NCBI GenBank assembly: GCA_902786265.1
Contig: CADACE010000037.1
Location: 1-64,000 of the forward strand
Length of the DNA: 64,000 nt
Origin: an uncultured Chloroflexota bacterium
Lineage (GTDB): Bacteria > Chloroflexota > Anaerolineae > Anaerolineales > Anaerolineaceae
Direction: 5' to 3'
The translations under genes were made by a program, and so were the position numbers. Numbering within the stretch: position 1 is the stretch's first letter; each line of letters opens with the position of its first letter. The notes beneath the pieces were generated by a model. The model did not search any database and was not told the origin of the DNA. It saw only the letters and a program-made list of their open reading frames with translations. Shown here one piece after another: positions 1-8,043 of the stretch.

Positions 1-788
1 TCGTAATCCCAGACCACCGACTGGTCGTCGATCAATCCGTCCTCGCTCACGTACCCCTTCTTCACCACAAAGTTGTCATGCTCAAGGTCATACTCTTTGT
101 GATCCACGTCCAGTGCCGCTACTCTCTGGTATGGCACCGGCCGGGTCGGGACCGGCTGTCCTTCCGGTACAGGATCATGAGGGAAGATGCGCGGAGGCAG
201 GAACATATGTCCGTCCGGTACATGGGAACGGATGCGTGCAGCAGTTGCGGCGCATCTCTTTTCGGATTCATCCTTCGCCATCCCGTAATCATTTCTTTTG
301 ATGCCGTCTTTCAGATAGTGGTTCTGGGTCGTCATACAGCGGTTCAGGAAATTCAAGCGCTGCAGGGTTTCATGTAACAAACCGGTCAGATATTCGCTCT
401 TTTCCGGATATCTGTCTTCCACTGCGTGATAATACTGAGCACAGGTCCGTTCCCGGATGTCGGCATCCTTACAGATCCTGTCCAGGAGCTCACGCCCTTC
501 CATGCGTTTTTCCACAGTCGCTTCCGTCATGTGGAAGATCACGGAGACCCGTGCGATCAGTGTTTTCGCGACTTGTTCAACGTTTTCAGCCGCTTTCAGG
601 ATGAGCCGCTTGTTGGGGTCCGCCGCGCGGAAAGCCCTGCAGGCCGCGTCATAAAGCAGCCGGGCTTCATCCAGCCGCGCGTCATAGGAGTCGAAATCGG
701 TGATGTGTTCCAAACCGAAAATATCCGGCTCGAAAATCTCTTCGGTCTTTTCGATCTCTTCAATGGATCTTTTCAGTTCGTCGTTCAT
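1..788 (-). CDS. Hypothetical protein, 3' end cut off by window edge
   Basis: An open frame of 262 codons on the minus strand starts at an ATG (788-786) preceded by AGGAG about 12 bases upstream, and runs off the left edge without a stop. The protein begins MNDELKRSIEEIEKTEEIF. It is hydrophilic and rich in Glu, Asp and Arg, with helical stretches in the first 150 residues and a Pro-rich segment near residues 190-220 (FLPPRIFPHDPVPEGQPVP). No signal peptide, membrane segment or catalytic motif is visible and I do not recognise the family. The plus-strand open frames over the same bases have no ribosome-binding site and look like shadows. The gene is supported by its start site and uninterrupted length; the function is unknown. 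Confidence 0.7.
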   Translation of the reverse strand, partial: MNDELKRSIEEIEKTEEIFEPDIFGLEHITDFDSYDARLDEARLLYDAACRAFRAADPNKRLILKAAENVEQVAKTLIARVSVIFHMTEATVEKRMEGRELLDRICKDADIRERTCAQYYHAVEDRYPEKSEYLTGLLHETLQRLNFLNRCMTTQNHYLKDGIKRNDYGMAKDESEKRCAATAARIRSHVPDGHMFLPPRIFPHDPVPEGQPVPTRPVPYQRVAALDVDHKEYDLEHDNFVVKKGYVSEDGLIDDQSVVWDY

Positions 789-807
789 CACCGGGCTCCT
801 TTCATTA

Positions 808-842
808 GTGTGAAGTTTGAAGTGTGAAGTGTGAAGAGTGAA
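808..842. repeat. Heptanucleotide tandem repeat, five units
   Basis: Five consecutive 7-base units of the form GTGTGAA (variants GTTTGAA and GAGTGAA) sit just upstream of the minus-strand gene at the left edge. The period is exactly seven and no coding function is apparent. Related 7-base arrays with other sequences occur at 879-934, 15573-15593, 15719-15803 and 18756-18776. Confidence 0.8.
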
Positions 843-878
843 GTTAATTTCTCTGGATCAAGGCTCCGCGCCCTGGCA

Positions 879-934
879 CCTGAGACCCGGTACCTGCCAC
901 CTGCCACCTACTTCCTGCTTCCTGCTTCCTGAAA
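879..934. repeat. Heptanucleotide tandem repeat, six to eight units
   Basis: From 893 the units CCTGCCA, CCTGCCA, CCTACTT, CCTGCTT, CCTGCTT and CCTGAAA follow each other with period seven; the preceding 14 bases (CCTGAGACCCGGTA) look like two more degenerate units. The array drifts from a CCTGCCA type to a CCTGCTT type. Confidence 0.8.
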
Positions 935-1314
935 AATAGTCTACAGCAAAACTTTGAAAAAGAAAACCGGCAATGTTGTCCGTTGACAAAACGGGAAAAA
1001 TGTGGTACGCAAATAGAACAAGCTTTAAGGTACTGTTCACCTGAGTAATGACGAGCGAAGCTCCTGTCCCCGGTGTTTCGTCCTGAAGCACGACGGGGCA
1101 GCTGCCCGCTTCCGCGAAGCCGGCACAGAGGGTCGGGATTCCGTACCACGCCTTATGTGTCAGGAAACCCGTGACTCACTTTTACAAAAATTTCAGCATT
1201 TTCAGAATTATTTATAAAAATAATGTTATCATTGATTAATATAGACTAATTCAATATCGTTCATTCAGAGGAAAATTGCCGCAGCAGAGTTGAAACTGTT
1301 ATTGGGAAAGCGCT
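935..1314. other. Intergenic region with REP-like fragments and AT-rich promoter zone
   Basis: No supported gene is present. CCTGTCCCC near 1063-1071 and CCCGTGACTCA at 1168-1178 match parts of the 20-bp arms of the perfect inverted repeat found at 3258-3329, so this stretch may hold an eroded copy. Bases 1180-1260 are strongly AT-rich and probably carry the promoter of the downstream DUF4157 gene, although no clean -35/-10 pair stands out. Confidence 0.45.
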
Positions 1315-3243
1315 ATGGCCTACGATTTTGATAAGAAAAAGGAAAGAGAAGAAAAAAATACCGCAAAGGGTGCCGGAGAACGATCCGCTGTCGGTCCTCA
1401 GCTGCCAAACAGCCTGATCATGCGTATTATGGAGGACCCTGCAGCTGAGCAGGAAGCCGACCGTCTTTCTTCAGGTGTCAGAGCCAATACACCGCACACA
1501 CTCATGCGGGAAATGGGCGGACGTCTCGGCGCGGATTTTTCTTCTGTCCGTTTTCACAGTGATTCCGACAGTCTCAGCAAAAGTCGCGCTATGGGCGCCC
1601 GCGCCTGGGCACAGGGACGGGATGTCTATTTCGGCCGCGGAGGCTTTGAGCCTTCAGTTGCTGCCCATGAACTGGTCCACACCGTTCAGCAAGGCGCGGT
1701 GAAAGGGGATGTTTCCCGATCCATGCCTATGGGTGCGGTACAGCTGCTTCCGGATGAGGATGAAGGGAAAAAGTTCAAAAAGGAAGATGCCGGCCAGCAG
1801 AATGAACAGCAGGAACAGGATCAGCAAAACAATGAGACTTCAGATATCCTTGCCATCGAACAGGGGCTCATGAAGTATTTCGCGACAGATGAGGGTCTCA
1901 AGCTTTATACCGATTTTGAGGGAAAACTCAAATCTTTGCTGAATGCAAAATTCAAGAAGAAAGAGATCCTTTACTCTGCGGAGGCGTCTATTCGTTTTCT
2001 CGTGAGAGCATGTTACCGTGATTACGCGCTGCGGGACATTCTTCAGGAAGTCGTTTCAGGTCCGGTGGAAACCAAAAAAGACAGGAAAAGCCGTGTTCAG
2101 GAATATAAAGCGCTCATCAAGACGCTGTCGTCCAGAATAACACCGGCTGACGCGGAGCAATTGGCGATCGAGGTCGGGATGTTTACCGGGAAACCGAAAT
2201 TCGGCAGGATGAAGAAACGAAAATCGACACGCGCTTATGATACCCGGGCAGACAATAACGGACTGGTTTCCTTCAATCCGAACAATATTCCGGAACTCGG
2301 TAAAGTCCAGAACGCGATTGACCAGGCCCAGACACCTGAGCAGGCTTACAATATCTTCACAGCTTATACCGGGAACTCCGATGGCAGATTTGTAGACAAA
2401 TACAAATCCGTAAAAGTCGACATGAACCTTTTCCGCGGAAAGCTCAAGCATATGGCCCGTGTGGTTACAGATTACCCTGAACTGAAGCATTTCATCGGCG
2501 ATATGGAAATGATCGATCCGAAAAGCGAAGTCTTAATGGCAACGAACGGCACCCGCGGAGGAAAACGTAAGGTTACGTTCGATTATAACAAAAGAGGGGA
2601 TGAAGCCGGCAGACAGGCAGAACTGGACCGGGCAGCCAAAGACGAAGATAATGAAAAAAATCATTTCCATATCTCTCCCAGGCAATATCATGGGACCCAT
2701 GAACTGGGGCATGCCCTGGCCTCCATGCTGATTGAGAATACCGGAGAGCGGGAAGCGTTATACAGAAATACCACATCACGGGACCGGATCATAAAAAGAG
2801 CGAATGGAGAGGAACTGCCTGTATACAGGGGGAACCCTCAGGGGATGTCAAATCAGATCGCTGAAGAAGTATACGCATTGCCGGAGAACGATATGCTTGA
2901 ATCTGTGCTCGCAAAAGATCAATATAAAATGATGAGTCATTACGGGATCAACTCAGTGAACAGGTATGTAAAAGACAGCGCTACTCATTTGAAAGAGCAG
3001 GTTTCTACGAAAAATTTTGCCGATATCGGGATGACCTCAGTGTACGGCAGCCAAAATGCCAGCGAGATGTTTGCCGAAGCAGTCGCGGATGTCTATTCTC
3101 ACGGAAGCAGTGCAAAAGAGATGAGCAAGGAACTCGTCAAGGAATACGAAAGCCGCGGGAAAAAGAAAGTGCGCGAAAAATTCGACAAATACAAAAAAAC
3201 TAAGAAATCCTGGTGGAAGCAGCTTTTCGGTTTTTTCGCCTGA
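1315..3243 (+). CDS. DUF4157 protein with a second zincin-like metallopeptidase motif
   Basis: This 642-residue protein has an N-terminal DUF4157 domain (about residues 45-130) with the signature RFHSDSDS, RAWAQGRDVYF and HELVH (H118-E119-H122). DUF4157 is known in proteins linked to extracellular contractile injection systems and polymorphic toxins. A Gln/Glu-rich linker follows (about 160-180), then a long charged central region. The C-terminal part carries THELGHALASML (H462-E463-H466) and, 120 residues on, SEMFAEAVADVY, whose E588 could be the third zinc ligand as in gluzincins. The last 35 residues are Lys-rich. There is no signal peptide and no injection-system gene nearby. The start has only a weak GGGAAAG upstream. 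I infer an effector or toxin-like metalloprotease; the substrate is unknown. Confidence 0.75.
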   Translation: MAYDFDKKKEREEKNTAKGAGERSAVGPQLPNSLIMRIMEDPAAEQEADRLSSGVRANTPHTLMREMGGRLGADFSSVRFHSDSDSLSKSRAMGARAWAQGRDVYFGRGGFEPSVAAHELVHTVQQGAVKGDVSRSMPMGAVQLLPDEDEGKKFKKEDAGQQNEQQEQDQQNNETSDILAIEQGLMKYFATDEGLKLYTDFEGKLKSLLNAKFKKKEILYSAEASIRFLVRACYRDYALRDILQEVVSGPVETKKDRKSRVQEYKALIKTLSSRITPADAEQLAIEVGMFTGKPKFGRMKKRKSTRAYDTRADNNGLVSFNPNNIPELGKVQNAIDQAQTPEQAYNIFTAYTGNSDGRFVDKYKSVKVDMNLFRGKLKHMARVVTDYPELKHFIGDMEMIDPKSEVLMATNGTRGGKRKVTFDYNKRGDEAGRQAELDRAAKDEDNEKNHFHISPRQYHGTHELGHALASMLIENTGEREALYRNTTSRDRIIKRANGEELPVYRGNPQGMSNQIAEEVYALPENDMLESVLAKDQYKMMSHYGINSVNRYVKDSATHLKEQVSTKNFADIGMTSVYGSQNASEMFAEAVADVYSHGSSAKEMSKELVKEYESRGKKKVREKFDKYKKTKKSWWKQLFGFFA

Positions 3244-3257
3244 GGAATACCGATTTG

Positions 3258-3329
3258 TGAGTCACGGGGACAGGTTCCCTGACCCGCTCTGATTTTTGAG
3301 TGAGTCAAAGAACCTGTCCCCGTGACTCA
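3258..3329. repeat. REP-like element: perfect 20-bp inverted repeat
   Basis: TGAGTCACGGGGACAGGTTC at 3258-3277 is repeated as an exact reverse complement at 3310-3329, with 32 bases between the arms. It lies in the short gap between the DUF4157 gene and the SGNH gene. Sequences of the GGGACAGGTTC type are familiar to me as REP-like elements mobilised by Y1-type (RAYT) transposases, but no such transposase is in the window. It could also act as a terminator for the upstream gene, although only a short T run (TTTTT at 3330-3334 region) follows. Confidence 0.8.
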
Positions 3330-3374
3330 TTTTTATGCTGTATACTATAAGCAGGAGAAGGTGAAGATTATCTG

Positions 3375-4643
3375 ATGGGTTTCATAAAAAAGGTTGGGAC
3401 GATACTCGCTTTTGCGGTTCTTTTCCTGCTGTGCTGTGCGGGTTTTCGTTGGCTGCTTGTTGACGACACACAGTCTTATACCCGGCTGATGATGCATGCG
3501 TTTTATGAACAGAAAAACATCGATATCCTGTTTGTGGGCTCCTCCCATTGCTACGCGGCCCTGGATCCGTCTGTCACGGATGAAGCTTTTGCCGCGAATA
3601 CGTTCAATGCCGGGAGTTCCCTGCAGGCGCTGGACGCTTCGTTTGCGCTGATCCGTGAGGCTGCGGAGCGGTACCGGGTGAAACACATCTATCTGGAGAT
3701 GTATTACCTGATGATGTCCAATGATGAATACAAAGACCGGGAACAGCTCACCGGGACGTATATCATTTCGGATCATATGCGCCCTTCTCTTAATAAGCTC
3801 AGGTTTCTTTTGGAGGCTTCCGCTTCGAAGTATTATGTGAACAGCTTTATCCCTGCCCGCAGAAACTGGGAAATGCTGCTGCATCCTTCCGATGTTTTGG
3901 ATCTTGCCCGGAAAAAGGGTACAGCTGCTTACCGGAATTACGAACCCATTGGCGGGTATAAGGGAAAGGGCTTTGTGTCCAATGAAGGAGAGATCCCGGG
4001 CGGGATCCTGCTGGATACCGCCGGGTTTGATAAAATTCATACGGAAGCACCTTCCGCTGACTGGCTCAGGACGCTTCAGGATATTATCGCGTATTGTGAG
4101 AAGAAAAATGTTTCCCTTACCCTTTATTCCGCCCCGATGACCCTGTTCCAGACCGCCGGGGTCGGGAATTATGATGATTATATTCAGCTGCTGAAAAACC
4201 TGACAGAGGGGACGGATGCGGAGTATGTGGATTTCAACCTGTGCCGGGAAGAATATTTTGACCAGACGCCGGACCTGTTCGCGGATGCGGGACACCTGAA
4301 CGAGAAAGGGGCGGAAGCTTTCAGCCGGCTGTTTGCGGATTATTTCACGGGTAAAATCGCGGCGGAAGATTTGTTTTACGCGTCCATGGCGGAAAAAATT
4401 GGTGCTCATGGTACGGATATCCTCGGCCTGAGCTATCTGGATTCAGGGGATGGAATGCGTAAACTGAAGATCGTTTCCACCTGCCCTGCGGGATCGCTTT
4501 TCTCTGTTGAGCTGCGGACGCCGGACGGAGGGTCGGAATGGCTGAAAGAAAATTCAGACGATCCTTATTTTGAGATCGGTCAGGAAGTACACGGGATCCT
4601 CCATATTTTCAGCGGGGAAACTGAAACTGAGGTGGAGATATAA
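3375..4643 (+). CDS. SGNH-hydrolase-like membrane-anchored protein, MBOAT partner
   Basis: A 422-residue protein with one N-terminal membrane segment (about residues 7-27). It then has the SGNH-type block FVGSSHCYAALDP (G55-S56-S57-H58) and the closing DAGHLNEKG (D304, H307), which together give the Ser, Asp and His expected for a catalytic triad. Proteins of this DltD/AlgX-like type usually work with a membrane-bound O-acyltransferase, and the next gene is one. The start ATG follows GGAGAAGGTGAAG. The C-terminal 100 residues are beta-rich and not recognised. Probable role: transfer or removal of acyl groups on an exported glycan or wall polymer; the substrate is not shown by the sequence. 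Confidence 0.72.
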   Translation: MGFIKKVGTILAFAVLFLLCCAGFRWLLVDDTQSYTRLMMHAFYEQKNIDILFVGSSHCYAALDPSVTDEAFAANTFNAGSSLQALDASFALIREAAERYRVKHIYLEMYYLMMSNDEYKDREQLTGTYIISDHMRPSLNKLRFLLEASASKYYVNSFIPARRNWEMLLHPSDVLDLARKKGTAAYRNYEPIGGYKGKGFVSNEGEIPGGILLDTAGFDKIHTEAPSADWLRTLQDIIAYCEKKNVSLTLYSAPMTLFQTAGVGNYDDYIQLLKNLTEGTDAEYVDFNLCREEYFDQTPDLFADAGHLNEKGAEAFSRLFADYFTGKIAAEDLFYASMAEKIGAHGTDILGLSYLDSGDGMRKLKIVSTCPAGSLFSVELRTPDGGSEWLKENSDDPYFEIGQEVHGILHIFSGETETEVEI

Positions 4644-4747
4644 TATGAGGATTCAGGTGTCAGGGGGCAGGGTCAGATCAGATGTAAAGGGATAGAATTC
4701 AGATGTCTCTTGTGAGGCTCTGATGAATCCGGATTTGGAAGATTAGC

Positions 4748-6187
4748 ATGGTATTAAATTCTCTTTCCTTCGCTGTTTTTTTCCTAATCTTTTTGGCTGT
4801 GCTGCTTCTTCTGCCCAAAAAACTGCGTAAGGCATGGCTGTTCCTCGGCAGCAGCTGGTTTTATCTGAGCTGGGACCGCCCGGGATATGTCCTCCTTTTG
4901 CTCTCCGCGCTGATGATATGGCTCTGCGGGCTTGGTATTTCCGCGGTAAGGGAACAGGGTGATGCCGATAAAAAAAGAGGGCTATGCCTTCTGCTGCTGG
5001 TCATTCCGCTGTTATGGAATGTCGGGCTGCTGGCAGTTTTTAAATATACCGGGCTGCTCGGCTCACTTCTCAGCAGGTTCCGGCTGTCAGGTCCGCTGAC
5101 GATGAGCGATCTGCTTCCTCCGCTTGGGATCTCATTTTATACGCTGCGCTGCATCAGTTATATGGCGGAAGTTTATAAAGGTTCGATCTCTGCCGTGAGG
5201 AACCCTTTTGATTTGATCATTTATGTTTCGTTTTTCCCGCAGATCATCTCCGGCCCGATCGAGCGGCCGGGAAAATTCTTTCAGGAGCTCAGCGGTTTTT
5301 GTGAAAAAAAGCTTTGGGACTTTGATAAGATCAGAGATGGTTTTCTGCTGTTTGTCTGGGGATTGTTTCTGAAGATTGTTCTCGCGGAACGGCTTTCCGT
5401 GATCACGGCGCATTATTTCGGAGACTTTCAGCAATACGGTTTCTGGGAGCTTTTGATTGCTTCGCTGGCCTATACCATGCAGATATACTGTGACTTTGGC
5501 GGATATTCCGATATGAGCCGCGGAATTGCCGGGATGATGGGTTTTTCCACGATACGGAATTTCCGTCAGCCTTATCTGGCGGCGGGGATCAAAAATTTCT
5601 GGCGGCGCTGGCATATTTCTCTGACTTCCTGGCTCACGGATTATATTTATATCCCGCTGGGCGGGAGCCGGAAGGGCTTGATACGGAAATATCTGAATTT
5701 CCTCATCGTGTTTGCGGTTTCCGGGATGTGGCACGGCAGCACGCTGAACTTCCTCTTCTGGGGACTGCTGCACGCGGGTTTTCAAATCGCGGAAGATCTG
5801 CGGACCCGTGCCGGATTCAGGCTGCCGGGATGGCTGCTGCGGGTCATTACGCTGACAGAGGTGAATTTTGCCTGGATCTTTTTCAACGCGGGCGGACTGA
5901 ACCGCGGCTTCCGCATCATCCGGCAGATGTTTTCCCGTTTTTCTCTTCCGGCTGTGTGGGATTTGGGGCTGGTACCCGGAAATCTGGTCGTACTGGGGTT
6001 GGGACTGGCTTTGCTGTTTCTGGTGGATTTACTGCATGAAAAAGGGATTTCTGTCAACCGGAAAGCAGCTGCTTTGCCGCTGCTTCTCCGCTGGGTGATC
6101 GTTCTTGGCCTGTTCTGGGTGGTGATCATGCTGGGCATTTATGGCGTCGGTTACGATACGTCCGGATTTATTTATGCGCAGTTTTAA
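4748..6187 (+). CDS. MBOAT-family O-acyltransferase (AlgI/DltB-like)
   Basis: A polytopic membrane protein of 479 residues with around ten hydrophobic segments. It has the family blocks PLGISFYTLRCISY, FWRRWHISLTSWLTDYIYIP and GMWHGSTLNFLFWGLLHAG, the last with the invariant catalytic histidine H329. Such enzymes move acyl groups across the membrane to alginate, teichoic acid or similar exported polymers. It lies 104 bases after the SGNH gene and most likely forms one unit with it. GGAAG stands seven bases before the ATG. The identity of the acceptor polymer cannot be told from the window. Confidence 0.88.
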   Translation: MVLNSLSFAVFFLIFLAVLLLLPKKLRKAWLFLGSSWFYLSWDRPGYVLLLLSALMIWLCGLGISAVREQGDADKKRGLCLLLLVIPLLWNVGLLAVFKYTGLLGSLLSRFRLSGPLTMSDLLPPLGISFYTLRCISYMAEVYKGSISAVRNPFDLIIYVSFFPQIISGPIERPGKFFQELSGFCEKKLWDFDKIRDGFLLFVWGLFLKIVLAERLSVITAHYFGDFQQYGFWELLIASLAYTMQIYCDFGGYSDMSRGIAGMMGFSTIRNFRQPYLAAGIKNFWRRWHISLTSWLTDYIYIPLGGSRKGLIRKYLNFLIVFAVSGMWHGSTLNFLFWGLLHAGFQIAEDLRTRAGFRLPGWLLRVITLTEVNFAWIFFNAGGLNRGFRIIRQMFSRFSLPAVWDLGLVPGNLVVLGLGLALLFLVDLLHEKGISVNRKAAALPLLLRWVIVLGLFWVVIMLGIYGVGYDTSGFIYAQF

Positions 6188-6208
6188 TTGAAATATGCGT
6201 ATAATATG

Positions 6209-6234
6209 AGCATAATATGTTTTTATGCTATAAT
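6209..6234 (+). promoter_or_regulatory. Putative operator and -10 of the dinJ-yafQ module
   Basis: AGCATAA (6209-6215) and TTATGCT (6223-6229) form a 7-bp inverted repeat that touches a TATAAT box at 6229-6234, 24 bases before the antitoxin ATG. This placement is what is expected for autorepression by an antitoxin/toxin complex. No good -35 was seen. Confidence 0.5.
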
Positions 6235-6257
6235 TCAAAACAAAATGAGGGGCGATT

Positions 6258-6539
6258 ATGGCAAAAGTTGCAACAAATATCAGTATTGATCAGGATTTGA
6301 AAAAAGAATCTATGGAACTCTTCGCTGATCTTGGAATGGATCTTTCTACTGCTGTTTCTGTTTTTCTTCGTCAATGTGTTCGTGTCCAGGGTTTCCCTTT
6401 TGTTATCAGCAGGGAAACACCAAATTCAGAATCGATTGCTGCAATGAATGAATATTATGAGATGAAAGAACATCCGGAGCGATATAAAAAGTATTCTTCC
6501 TTTCGGGAAGGACTTGAAGAGGTTCTGAATGAGGCTTGA
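6258..6539 (+). CDS. dinJ: RelB/DinJ-family antitoxin
   Basis: The 93-residue protein starts MAKVATNISIDQDLKKESM and contains the ribbon-helix-helix pattern typical of DinJ (LADLGMDLSTAVSVFLRQC-like, residues 22-40) followed by GFPFVI, which in DinJ leads into the toxin-binding tail. It has a GAGGGGCG ribosome-binding site. The stop overlaps the start of the toxin reading frame by 11 bases, as usual for type II toxin-antitoxin pairs. Known role of the family: DNA-binding autorepressor that neutralises an mRNA-cleaving YafQ toxin. Confidence 0.88.
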   Translation: MAKVATNISIDQDLKKESMELFADLGMDLSTAVSVFLRQCVRVQGFPFVISRETPNSESIAAMNEYYEMKEHPERYKKYSSFREGLEEVLNEA

Positions 6540-6802
6540 AATTATTTTTTCAAATCAATTCAAGCGGGATTTGAAGTTATTGGCAAAACGAAAACTTAAT
6601 CTTGATCTTCTCGAAGAAGTTGTGGAAAAACTGGCAAATCAACAGCCTTTAGAGAAAAAAAAAGGATCATGCGCTCACGGGAAACTATGTTGGGTTTCGT
6701 GAATGTCATATTCAACCGGATTGGCTCCTGATTTATCGGATCGATGATGACAGGTTGTATCTTTTCTTGTCCCGAACCGGCAGTCATTCGGATCTTTTTT
6801 GA
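6529..6802 (+). pseudogene. yafQ: YafQ-family mRNA interferase, frameshifted in an A9 tract
   Basis: The frame from ATG 6529 encodes MRLEIIFSNQFKRDLKLLAK and continues to the run of nine A at 6655-6663, after which it is off frame and soon stops. Removing one A restores a full-length toxin of about 90 residues with DHALTGNY, ECHIQPDWLLIYR and RTGSHSDLF, ending at TGA 6800-6802. The His, Asp-Trp, Arg and final His expected for YafQ ribosome-dependent RNase activity are all kept, so the only defect is the A-tract length. It may be an inactivating mutation, a slippage-controlled switch, or a sequencing error. It directly follows and overlaps dinJ. Confidence 0.82.
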
Positions 6803-6912
6803 ATTTTCAATTTTGAAACCCTGATATAAATCACAAATTATTCGGTAATTTGTCATTATCTGATAAAATTTTCTTATCAAGTTCTTTGATAAACAATCAC
6901 AGGAGAAATATT

Positions 6913-7893
6913 ATGGCAGATGTACGACCGGAATCCATGGAACGTATTACCAATGAGGCATTAGCCCAGTCTTTTATTGATGAACAAATCGCGGCGATCA
7001 AAGCACAGGTCGGGGACAAACGCGTGCTGCTGGCATTGTCCGGCGGTGTGGACTCCTCTGTTGTGGCTGCATTACTGATCAAGGCTATTGGGAAAAATCT
7101 GGTCTGCGTCCATGTGAATCACGGACTGCTGCGCAAGGGTGAACCGGAACAGGTCATCGAAGTCTTCCGCAACCAGATGGACGCGAATCTGATCTATATC
7201 GACGCAGTCGACCGCTTCCTGGACAAACTGGCCGGAGTCGCGGAACCGGAACGCAAGCGTAAGATCATCGGTGAAGAATTCATCCGCGTTTTTGAAGAAG
7301 AAGCCCGCAAGCTGGAAGGCATCGAATTCCTGGCTCAGGGGACCATCTATCCGGACATTCTGGAATCCGGTCCGGTGAAATCCCATCACAATGTTGGCGG
7401 TTTGCCCGAAGATATACATTTTGAGGGACTTGTGGAACCGCTCAAGCTGCTGTTCAAGGATGAAGTCCGCATGGTCGGTAAGACACTGGGACTGCCTGAC
7501 AGCATGGTCTTCCGTCAGCCTTTCCCGGGTCCGGGTCTGGGTGTCCGCTGCACCGGTGCCATCACCCGTGAACGTCTCGAACTGGTCCGCGAATCTGACG
7601 CGATCCTGCGGGAAGAATTCGCCAACGCCGGCCTGCAGGGCAAAGTCTGGCAGTATTTCACCATCGTTCCGGACTGCAAGTCCGTCGGGCTGAAGAACAA
7701 CCTGCGTTCTTTTGAGAACTTTGTGGTTATTCGTGCCGTCAACACCGTTGATGCCATGACAGCCACGATCGAACCGATCCCTTATGAACTGCTTGGCAGG
7801 ATCGTCAGCCGCATCACCTCCGAAGTTCCGGGTGTCAACCGTGTTCTTTATGACCTGACACCCAAACCGACCGGCACGATCGAGTGGGAGTAA
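6913..7893 (+). CDS. guaA: GMP synthase ATP-pyrophosphatase subunit (no glutaminase domain)
   Basis: The 326-residue product starts at ATG 6913 behind AGGAG (6901-6905); an upstream in-frame ATG at 6850 has no such site. It has the PP-loop LSGGVDSSVVAALL that binds ATP, and the GMP synthase blocks FLAQGTIYPDILES, GLPEDIHFEGLVEPL, FRQPFPGPGLGVR and the C-terminal dimerisation segment ending DLTPKPTGTIEWE. The family amidates XMP to GMP. Most bacterial GuaA proteins carry an N-terminal class I glutamine amidotransferase domain; it is absent here, as in split archaeal-type enzymes. No GuaAa-like subunit is adjacent. The enzyme may use a glutaminase encoded elsewhere, or ammonia. Confidence 0.9.
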   Translation: MADVRPESMERITNEALAQSFIDEQIAAIKAQVGDKRVLLALSGGVDSSVVAALLIKAIGKNLVCVHVNHGLLRKGEPEQVIEVFRNQMDANLIYIDAVDRFLDKLAGVAEPERKRKIIGEEFIRVFEEEARKLEGIEFLAQGTIYPDILESGPVKSHHNVGGLPEDIHFEGLVEPLKLLFKDEVRMVGKTLGLPDSMVFRQPFPGPGLGVRCTGAITRERLELVRESDAILREEFANAGLQGKVWQYFTIVPDCKSVGLKNNLRSFENFVVIRAVNTVDAMTATIEPIPYELLGRIVSRITSEVPGVNRVLYDLTPKPTGTIEWE

Positions 7894-7934
7894 TTTCCCG
7901 TAAAAAGTTAGGAACACACTGAATTATTCAGTTT

Positions 7935-7997
7935 GAGTCGAAAGTGACCTGTTTTCGATGACTCAGTATGAGTCAACAGAACAGGTCGTTTCGACTC
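7935..7997. repeat. REP-like imperfect hairpin after guaA
   Basis: GAGTCGAAAGTGACCTGTT (7935-7953) pairs with AACAGGTCGTTTCGACTC (7980-7997) apart from a small bulge. Inside the loop there is a second exact palindrome, TGACTCA-GTA-TGAGTCA (7959-7975). The layout GAGTC...ACCTGTT resembles the element at 3258-3329 (GAGTCAC...ACAGGTTC), which suggests members of related repeat families. It could also end guaA transcription (TTTCT follows). Confidence 0.75.
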
Positions 7998-8043
7998 TTT
8001 CTCTATATGGCAGACAATATCAGCATTTTCCTGGAAATAGAAG

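Noticed and set aside
78..827. Plus-strand frames at the left edge
   Set aside because: Opposite to the better-supported minus-strand gene, which has a ribosome-binding site and a longer uninterrupted frame.
808..934. CRISPR-like array
   Set aside because: Units are only seven bases, directly adjacent without spacers, and no cas genes are present.
844..1149. Minus-strand frame of 101 codons
   Set aside because: Built largely from heptamer repeats and REP-like fragments; no ribosome-binding site.
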